Below, in pieces: positions 1-4,595 of a DNA stretch of 6,163 nucleotides (within the stretch, counting starts at the first letter, position 1; every line of letters starts with the position of its first letter). The position numbers were made by a program, and so were the translations under genes. Source of the stretch: Candidatus Cloacimonadota bacterium (GTDB lineage Bacteria > Cloacimonadota > Cloacimonadia > JGIOTU-2); the NCBI GenBank assembly GCA_014384665.1, contig JACNFI010000056.1:1-6163 (forward strand), in the 5' to 3' direction. The notes under the pieces were generated by a model, which saw nothing but the letters and a program-made list of their open reading frames with translations, did not search any database and had not been told where the DNA came from.

Positions 1-391
1 CACCTACATGTTTGCTTTTGATCAGGCTTCGCAGTCGGTCTTCATATCTTGCTTTGACTCCATCAAATTCCATAATAATATCCTCTTCCATCAAACCAGC
101 TTTATCAGCAGGACCACCTTTTACAACTCCATCTAAAAGCACGCCATAATTATAATCATAGTGCATTTCATAAGCATCTTCAAAGTCAAGGTCATCAAGA
201 TAAACGCCCATAAAGGGAGTTTCGGTATCAGTTTGTTTCTCTCTCATTTTTTCTGCTACTGCTTTTCCAACTTCTTTGAAACCTTGTTCTACCTCTTCGT
301 GGGAAGTCTCTTTTGCCCACAAGGGATTACTAACTAAGATACAGGTAGACATCAGAAACAAGGTTCCTACGATGATTGTTAATTTTTTCAT
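1..391 (-). CDS. Exported PDZ-domain protein, partial (C-terminus outside window)
   Basis: The reading frame is open from an ATG at 389-391 to the window edge, giving 130 visible residues and no stop. Residues 1-26 form a signal peptide: Met-Lys-Lys, a hydrophobic core, then PLWA before KE, a plausible signal peptidase I site. The only Cys (residue 17) has no lipobox, so a lipoprotein is unlikely. Residues 28-57 are a charged helical linker. Residues 60-130 look like a PDZ domain: the YGVLL segment (82-86) fits the carboxylate-binding loop, followed by GGPADKAGL (92-100) and EDIIMEFDG (103-111), the usual PDZ core signature. PDZ domains bind C-terminal or extended peptides in envelope proteases and scaffolds. 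No protease domain precedes this one, so it is not a standard HtrA; a second PDZ or a catalytic domain could follow outside the window. The start is supported by AAGGAG five bases upstream. Confidence 0.85.
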   Translation of the reverse strand, partial: MKKLTIIVGTLFLMSTCILVSNPLWAKETSHEEVEQGFKEVGKAVAEKMREKQTDTETPFMGVYLDDLDFEDAYEMHYDYNYGVLLDGVVKGGPADKAGLMEEDIIMEFDGVKARYEDRLRSLIKSKHVG

Positions 392-396
392 TGTTA

Positions 397-402
397 CTCC
401 TT
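397..402 (-). promoter_or_regulatory. Ribosome binding site of the PDZ gene
   Basis: On the minus strand AAGGAG lies five bases before the ATG at 391. This good Shine-Dalgarno match fixes the start of the exported PDZ protein just before its signal peptide. Confidence 0.8.
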
Positions 403-415
403 TTCCCGATTGATT

Positions 416-431
416 CCCCGATATATCGGGG
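416..431. repeat. Perfect 16-bp palindrome CCCCGATATATCGGGG
   Basis: The two halves are exact reverse complements. It lies 25 bases upstream of the PDZ start codon, just before the ribosome binding site, so it would probably fold in the 5' leader of that mRNA. Further CCCGAT words sit at 405-410, and the same word family recurs at 890-973, which marks it as a member of an interspersed repeat family in this genome. No T-tract follows it in the minus direction, so it is not a typical intrinsic terminator. Confidence 0.75.
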
Positions 432-501
432 TTAAAACGGGACTTTGTTTATTTGATTTTGTTATTCATTTTGACCTTAATAATTGACTTAGCTAATTTT
501 A

Positions 502-513
502 AGAGCCGGCTCT
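502..513. repeat. Perfect 12-bp palindrome AGAGCCGGCTCT
   Basis: A GC-rich perfect palindrome in otherwise AT-rich intergenic DNA, about 110 bases upstream of the PDZ start codon. It could be a dimeric regulator operator for that gene or a short hairpin. Nothing else in the sequence decides between these, and a single 12-bp palindrome can arise by chance. Confidence 0.4.
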
Positions 514-795
514 ATAGCTTGGGAGAAGCTAAATTAATTTTTTCTAATAAAGCCATACAAAGTAAGTCGCTTACGCCAGATTTTTAATATTGAATACCTT
601 TTCATTTTGGCACCTCCATTATTATCTTTACTTATTTATTATGCAATTTTCGTGCCAAAAAGATAATTATTTATTAATTTACATCTGGAGTGCATTTTAT
701 AGATATTCCTACAAAAATATATTATCCTATGCAAATGCGATTTTTAATAAATTTGATATATTAATATATCATTTTGATATGGATTTAAGGTTAGA

Positions 796-859
796 ACTTA
801 CGGATGTCCGAAGGATCTGCCTCTGGCATGAGTTGAGCTTGCGAGACCTCCGTAATGGT
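796..859. repeat. Structured repeat-like element with nested hairpins
   Basis: A closing stem of TTACGGA (798-804) pairs with TCCGTAA (849-855). Inside it are a TCC-GAA-GGA mini-hairpin (807-815) and a TGCC-TCT-GGCA hairpin (818-828). This gives a compact branched fold in AT-rich surroundings. A tRNA was considered because the closing stem is 7 bp, but the 58-nt span is too short and there is no T-loop. The right part of the closing stem also belongs to the next inverted repeat (845-885), so the two structures are mutually exclusive. Confidence 0.5.
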
Positions 860-885
860 CTAATATGTTAACCATTGCGAAGGTC
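845..885. repeat. Inverted repeat GACCTCCGTAATGGT / ACCATTGCGAAGGTC
   Basis: The left arm at 845-859 and the right arm at 871-885 match at 13 of 15 positions as reverse complements, around an 11-base loop. A third, inverted copy of the right-arm motif, GACCATTCGCAAGGGT, lies at 974-989. This pattern fits a short interspersed repeat family rather than a terminator, because no T-tract follows in either direction. Confidence 0.65.
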
Positions 886-994
886 TATTCCCGATTAAGC
901 CTGTTCCTGTCCCCCGTTCCCTCCCCGATTTACTCGGGGATAATTGGGAATCTCGGGGAGCTCAGGAATCGGGGACCATTCGCAAGGGTTAGAC
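871..994. repeat. MITE-like repeat island bracketed by inverted TTCGCAA arms
   Basis: ACCATTGCGAAGGTC at 871-885 and the inverted partner GACCATTCGCAAGGGT at 974-989 (followed by TAGAC) enclose about 90 bases packed with CCCGAT/ATCGGG words. These include a CCCCGA-TTTAC-TCGGGG hairpin at 923-939 and ATTCCC (888-893) facing GGGAAT (946-951). The island ends three bases before the stop codon of the coiled-coil gene at 997, so it is the 3' untranslated region of that gene. The inverted ends and internal palindromes resemble a small non-coding mobile or REP-type element. I saw no clear target-site duplication. Confidence 0.5.
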
Positions 995-996
995 AA

Positions 997-2049
997 TTAT
1001 TCCTTTTTTTGCCTATTCATTTCTTTCAATAACTGTTGAACATTAACTTGCTCTGATTTAGAAGCACCTTCAATTGCCTTTTCTGCAACACTCTGGAACT
1101 TTTCGTAAGATTTTTCTAATTTTTCAGAAAGGGAAGCTATTTGCGCTGCTTGTTCTTTGTTTAGTTTTTCAAAAGCAGTAATCCGAGCATTTAAAAGATT
1201 TCTTTCACCTTCAATATCTTTTGCTTTCATTTCAAATTGATATTTATATTCAAGGTCAATCTTATCTTTTGTTTCTTTGATAGCTTTTTTAACCGATTCA
1301 TCCAGCTCTTTCGGGAAGTTTTCAACTTTCTTTTTTAATTCAATAAATTCTGCTTCTTTTTCAGCAATTATTTTCTCTCTTTCTGCCATCTCTTTTTCAG
1401 AGGTCTCTTTCATTTGTGTTAATTCCTTTTTTTGTTTCGCTTTTTCATCTTCAAATTTATCTTTCGCAATTAGTTTCTGTCTTGTAAAATCATAATCATA
1501 TTCTTCTTTTTCTCGTTTTTTTTGTTCTATTTCAGCAGCAGTTCTTTCTTTAATTTCTTTTTCATGTTTTTCCTTTTCAAGATTCCATTGTTCGCGTGTT
1601 GCTTCAATTTCCTTCATCAAAATTTCTTTTTTTTCAGCAATCTCTTTTTCAAATTCTGCTCTCTTCTGATTTTGTGCTTCTATGAGAGCTGCCAGAGTTG
1701 CTGATTCCTTCTCAATCTCATAAATTTCTTGTAATTCATTTTTCTTAATCTCTATTGCCTTCTGTATTTCTTCATATTGATGTACTTCTGTTTCCAGTTT
1801 ATTTGCAAGTGTGTCTAAAATCTTACCAATCTCTAATTTCAGATTATTCGTTTCTTTGACAACTCCTTCTGCAGAAAGTGAATCTGCTTTTGTCACCAAC
1901 TTACTCATTCTTTTCTCCTCCATTTCTTTTTTGGAATTTAATGTTGACTGTTCTTTCTCTTTCAGTTCTGTAATAAGTTTTTCATACGCTTCCAAAATCT
2001 CTTTCTTTGTATTAGACATGGAAACTTTTTTTGTTTTGGTGTCAGGCAT
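997..2049 (-). CDS. Soluble coiled-coil protein of unknown function
   Basis: The protein has 350 residues, is dominated by Glu and Lys, and has long heptad-like helices from about residue 10 to 330. It has no signal peptide, no membrane segment and no nucleotide-binding motif, so it is probably a cytoplasmic rod or scaffold. A short region around residues 53-80 (ADSLSAEGVV, then a less charged helix) and the C-terminal stretch (AIEGASKSEQVNVQQLL) are less repetitive. From memory, unverified, these parts resemble a family of conserved hypothetical proteins found in unrelated bacteria. I chose the ATG at 2049 (MPDTK) rather than the in-frame ATG at 2103 for two reasons. AAAGGAGG lies five bases before it, and a near-consensus promoter covers 2075-2103, so the upstream ATG would not be transcribed. 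Distant matches to myosin or SMC-like coiled coils would reflect composition only. Confidence 0.85.
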   Translation of the reverse strand: MPDTKTKKVSMSNTKKEILEAYEKLITELKEKEQSTLNSKKEMEEKRMSKLVTKADSLSAEGVVKETNNLKLEIGKILDTLANKLETEVHQYEEIQKAIEIKKNELQEIYEIEKESATLAALIEAQNQKRAEFEKEIAEKKEILMKEIEATREQWNLEKEKHEKEIKERTAAEIEQKKREKEEYDYDFTRQKLIAKDKFEDEKAKQKKELTQMKETSEKEMAEREKIIAEKEAEFIELKKKVENFPKELDESVKKAIKETKDKIDLEYKYQFEMKAKDIEGERNLLNARITAFEKLNKEQAAQIASLSEKLEKSYEKFQSVAEKAIEGASKSEQVNVQQLLKEMNRQKKE

Positions 2050-2054
2050 AATAG

Positions 2055-2062
2055 CCTCCTTT
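2055..2062 (-). promoter_or_regulatory. Strong ribosome binding site deciding the coiled-coil start
   Basis: AAAGGAGG on the minus strand lies five bases upstream of the ATG at 2049. It is the strongest Shine-Dalgarno match in the window and settles the start in favour of MPDTK over the upstream in-frame ATG at 2103. Confidence 0.9.
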
Positions 2063-2074
2063 CTATTTTTTTTT

Positions 2075-2103
2075 ATTATAAGATCTGCAAAATAGAGAAA
2101 CAA
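2075..2103 (-). promoter_or_regulatory. Sigma-70-like promoter of the coiled-coil gene
   Basis: On the minus strand TTGTTT (2098-2103) and a perfect TATAAT (2075-2080) are separated by exactly 17 bases. Transcription would start near 2068, leaving a leader of about 19 bases with the AAAGGAGG site. This implies the coiled-coil gene is transcribed separately from the antiporter-EIIA operon upstream. Confidence 0.7.
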
Positions 2104-2113
2104 AACCCAAAGG

Positions 2114-2195
2114 TGTCATTCTGAACGCAGTGAAGAATCTATAACTCGCATTTATATTAGCAATTATGAGATTCTTCGTTTCACTCAGAATGACA
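2114..2195. repeat. Inverted repeat with 27-base arms (TGTCATTCTGA...GAAGAATCT family)
   Basis: The left arm at 2114-2140 and the right arm at 2169-2195 match at 22 of 27 positions as reverse complements: 11 outer and 9 inner bases are exact, and the 7-base middle has drifted. The loop is 28 bases. From general knowledge, units beginning GTCATTCTGA and ending GAAGAATCT are a widespread REP-like intergenic palindrome in several bacterial phyla. It sits between the end of the antiporter operon and the coiled-coil promoter. It has no downstream T-tract, but the stem could protect the operon's 3' end. Confidence 0.8.
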
Positions 2196-2271
2196 AACAT
2201 AGGTTAAATTTACCTGAATAGACCTGTTTTGCAGAATCCATTTTTTTTTATTTATTTAATCACTAATCAAT

Positions 2272-2299
2272 TCATAACTTATAACATCTAACTTCTAAC
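2272..2299. repeat. Four tandem degenerate heptamers
   Basis: The plus strand reads TCATAAC, TTATAAC, ATCTAAC, TTCTAAC in direct succession, with the shared pattern NNNTAAC. The array ends four bases before the stop codon of the EIIA-PII gene at 2304. The adjoining bases to the left (about 2255-2271, rich in CTAAT and CAATT) look like more decayed units. It could be a slippage product. Confidence 0.5.
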
Positions 2300-2303
2300 C
2301 ATA

Positions 2304-3128
2304 TTACATATATTCCATAGTTCCTTTTGCCAGGAACACATCCAGTGCGAGAATAGATGCACCACCTCGTTTATCCAGATCTCCTAATAATTCTTCCATT
2401 CCTTTGACAACCGAAGAAAGTTCAGATTCACTTACAATGGCTAAAATTGTCTTACTGTAATTTTTATTCTGTCCAAGAAAATTTATAAAATCTGCGAATA
2501 AGGGGACTTTGGTTAGAATCCCTCCCATTCCAATGGAATCAATAACTGTTGAACCTTTTATGCCCAGTTCTATGAAAAGCTCAAGAATATCTTCCAGAAA
2601 TTTCTGTTCATAAAGGGTTATAATAAGTAATTTCTGTTTTTCAGCGACTACTGGCTTTTTTATCCCTTCGCTACTTTCCATAACCACAGTTTCATAGAGA
2701 GATTCTGCGGTCTGTGCCTTTAATAGTTCATTTTTAATTTTTGGTTCTCGCAATAGATGAGAGATGCCAGACAATAATTGCAGATGCTCGTTTGGTTTAT
2801 CAGTTGGTCCTACCATAAGGAAGAAAATATGAACTTTCTTATTATCAAGTGCATCAAATTGAACGCCTTTCTCAGATGTAGCAACTGCTAAAACGAATTC
2901 CCTGAGTCCTTCAATTTTACAGTGTGGTATTGCTATCCCATGACCTAATCCCGTGCTGCCAAGTTTCTCTCTTTCCCATAATAAATTTAGAATTATTTGG
3001 TCATTGATTTTGTCTAAAACAGGAGATTTTTTAAGAAGTTGAATTAATTCTTTTAGGACATCTTCTTTTTTCCTGGCGGATATATTTACCAGGCAGCATT
3101 CTTTTGATATTTTTTCATATATTTTCAT
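2304..3128 (-). CDS. PTS EIIA (fructose/PtsN type) fused to a PII-like domain
   Basis: The protein has 274 residues and no signal or membrane segment. Residues 5-150 are an EIIA type-2 domain: GSTGLGHGIAIPH places the phosphorylatable His at 69 with the conserved second His at 63, followed by VHIFFLMVGP and HLQLLSGISHLL. Residues 165-271 fit a PII-like fold: strand KLLIITLY, helix 177-189, strand with GSTVIDSIGMG, a T-loop-like segment 203-223, strand KTILAIVSES, helix 240-252, and a last strand ILALDVFLA after GDLDKRGGA. EIIA domains take phosphate from HPr or NPr; PII proteins bind nucleotides or small effectors and often control transporters. No EIIB or EIIC is nearby, so sugar uptake is unlikely. 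The gene follows the antiporter gene by 24 bases, with AAGG eight bases before the ATG, so it probably regulates that antiporter (inference). The EIIA call is firm; the PII-like call is by fold pattern. Confidence 0.88.
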   Translation of the reverse strand: MKIYEKISKECCLVNISARKKEDVLKELIQLLKKSPVLDKINDQIILNLLWEREKLGSTGLGHGIAIPHCKIEGLREFVLAVATSEKGVQFDALDNKKVHIFFLMVGPTDKPNEHLQLLSGISHLLREPKIKNELLKAQTAESLYETVVMESSEGIKKPVVAEKQKLLIITLYEQKFLEDILELFIELGIKGSTVIDSIGMGGILTKVPLFADFINFLGQNKNYSKTILAIVSESELSSVVKGMEELLGDLDKRGGASILALDVFLAKGTMEYM

Positions 3129-3152
3129 TTTTCTTACCTTATAAAATTAAAT

Positions 3153-4433
3153 TCATTCAGTCAATTCTGCTCCTTTGATAATAGCCCATTTTGAGAGGAC
3201 AGGGCCAATGAGTTCATTTACGAAAACCGAGAATATTATGATGTTTACCATATTTATTGCCAGATTTTGCATTTGAGGAGTAGCATTTGTGATAATAGGA
3301 GATGCCTGAATCATCAGAACCAAACCAATTGCAACACCGGCTTGCGGAAACATACAAATTCCAAGATAATTTTTTATATTTGATTCTGATTTACTGCTGA
3401 TTGCACCTAAATATACTCCGGAATATTTACCAATCATTCTAAAAATTACAAATATAATTCCGAGAATTAGAATTTGTGGTTTTGCAAAGATACCTAACTG
3501 CAATTCTGTTCCTGCAATGGCAAAGAATGCGGCATAAATTGGCGGAGTTAGTGTTTCTAATATCCGTGAGATACGTTGATTCTTTGTAGAGAAGTTAACC
3601 AGAGTTGCTCCAACCATCATGTTGGTTATAAGTGGAGAAAGATGAAGTGGATGTGAAAAACCAATAATAATAAAAACAACCCCCAAAGAGATTATCATAA
3701 TTTCACTTGTATTTTGTCTTTTATGGGTTGCCTTATGTAAGATGTATCCACCAATGAAACCAATTATGAGTGAGAGCAATATTTCCATAAATGCACCAGC
3801 AAGCATAATTCCACCAGAAGTAGCAAGTCCATTAGCTTTTGAGATTACAGTGCCAACAAAAGCAAAAACAATAGCAAAAAGAAGCACAGAACCTGCATCA
3901 TCCAGTGCAACTAAGCCGTAAAGATAGTCAATGAATTTTCCACGTGCTCGCAAACTCTGGACAACCGCAACTGTTGCCGCAGGAGCTGTAGCTGTGGCTA
4001 TTGTTCCTAAAAGTATAGCAAATTCAAACTTTAATCCAATAAGAATAAGTGCAAAACTTACTAATAAGAATGTAACGCCAATTTGAAATAAAGTAATAAT
4101 AACAACATTTTTTCCAATGGCTCTTAACTTTGTTCTAGAAAATTCTCCACCAATAACAAGAGCAATCAATCCCAGAGCAACTTCTGTAATCGGTCGTAAG
4201 GATTTTACCATTTTAATCTCTATAACAGAACCAATAGATTCTCCAAGAAGAATGCCTGCGATAATATAACCTGTAATAACAGGTAGTTTTACTTTTTCAG
4301 CTAATTTACCAAGAATATAACCTGCAATAAGAACTATGCCTATTGCAAGGAGAATATGCCCATTAATCGCTTCACGAAAATAGTTCAATACTAAATTCAC
4401 CGTTGTATGAGCTTCAGAAAAAAATGTTGGCAT
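3153..4433 (-). CDS. Cation:proton antiporter, CPA2 family
   Basis: The integral membrane protein has 426 residues and about 12-13 hydrophobic segments. The first is at residues 26-43, followed by a KLAEKVKLPVITGYIIAGILLG segment typical of KefB/NapA-like exchangers. ATATAPAATVAVVQ (146-159) matches the unwound TM4 region. LVALDDAG (174-181) carries the paired Asp178-Asp179 of the ion site; the DD form is typical of electrogenic CPA2 members. FRMIGKYSGVYLGA (331-344) supplies the basic residues (Arg332, Lys336) expected in the opposite crossed helix, and FPQAGVAIGLVL (362-373) follows. The likely reaction is Na+ or K+ exchange for H+; the cation cannot be read from sequence. The protein stops after the membrane domain with no TrkA-N/RCK tail, so control may come from the EIIA-PII protein encoded 24 bases downstream. 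The start at 4433 gives a 25-residue N-terminus, but its ribosome binding site is weak (GGGA, very close to ATG). Confidence 0.92.
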   Translation of the reverse strand: MPTFFSEAHTTVNLVLNYFREAINGHILLAIGIVLIAGYILGKLAEKVKLPVITGYIIAGILLGESIGSVIEIKMVKSLRPITEVALGLIALVIGGEFSRTKLRAIGKNVVIITLFQIGVTFLLVSFALILIGLKFEFAILLGTIATATAPAATVAVVQSLRARGKFIDYLYGLVALDDAGSVLLFAIVFAFVGTVISKANGLATSGGIMLAGAFMEILLSLIIGFIGGYILHKATHKRQNTSEIMIISLGVVFIIIGFSHPLHLSPLITNMMVGATLVNFSTKNQRISRILETLTPPIYAAFFAIAGTELQLGIFAKPQILILGIIFVIFRMIGKYSGVYLGAISSKSESNIKNYLGICMFPQAGVAIGLVLMIQASPIITNATPQMQNLAINMVNIIIFSVFVNELIGPVLSKWAIIKGAELTE

Positions 4434-4520
4434 AGTCCCGGATTATATCCTTTTTTTTGAAGTGTATTTCCTTTATATCTCTTTTGATTGTCAAGATATA
4501 ATAAAAATTGGTATGCTAGT

Positions 4521-4560
4521 AAATTTAAAAAGGGAAGAGGTTTTAAATCCTCTTCCCTTT
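4521..4560 (-). terminator. Intrinsic terminator of the cohesin/dockerin gene
   Basis: A perfect 12-bp stem (AAAGGGAAGAGG at 4529-4540 with CCTCTTCCCTTT at 4549-4560) encloses an 8-base loop. Read on the minus strand, the stem is followed by a T-rich run (CCCTTTTTAAATTT). It lies 35 bases after the stop codon at 4596. It separates that transcript from the antiporter operon, whose promoter should therefore lie between about 4434 and 4520. Confidence 0.9.
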
Positions 4561-4595
4561 GGAATATTATCTACAAAAAGATTAGCTTATCTGAC

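Larger units (their letters stand above)
392..795. other. AT-rich intergenic region without a convincing gene
   Basis: This stretch separates the PDZ gene from the repeat cluster downstream of the coiled-coil gene. It must contain the promoter of the PDZ gene on the minus strand, but I could not find a -35/-10 pair with acceptable spacing. It contains two perfect palindromes (416-431 and 502-513) and the 8-base palindrome TTAGCTAA (489-496). The rest, about 540-795, is AT-rich with no supported coding signal. The one longer plus-strand frame here (590-871) starts at TTG, has no ribosome binding site, has an odd aromatic-rich composition and ends inside the repeat hairpin, so I treat it as chance. 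Confidence 0.6.

Noticed and set aside
798..855. tRNA-like gene suggested by a 7-bp closing stem and internal hairpins
   Set aside because: The span is 58 nt, with no T-loop consensus, no recognisable anticodon arm and no CCA-adjacent acceptor end.
590..871. 93-codon plus-strand frame in the intergenic region
   Set aside because: It begins with TTG, has no ribosome binding site, an aromatic-rich composition typical of translated AT-rich DNA, and ends inside a structured repeat.
871..994. CRISPR array suggested by repeated CCCGAT words
   Set aside because: The words are short, irregularly spaced and in both orientations; there are no unit-length direct repeats with spacers and no cas genes.
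1277..2095. Plus-strand frames opposite the coiled-coil gene (1277-1495, 1522-1704, 1811-2095)
   Set aside because: They are Phe/Ser-rich shadows of the Glu/Lys-rich minus-strand gene.
2304..3128. Sugar-uptake PTS component
   Set aside because: No EIIB or EIIC domain is in the protein or in neighbouring genes, and the partner gene is an ion antiporter, so a regulatory role is more likely.
4472..4494. Promoter formed by TTGACA (4489-4494) and TATAAA (4472-4477) on the minus strand
   Set aside because: The spacer is 11 bases, too short for a sigma-70 promoter.
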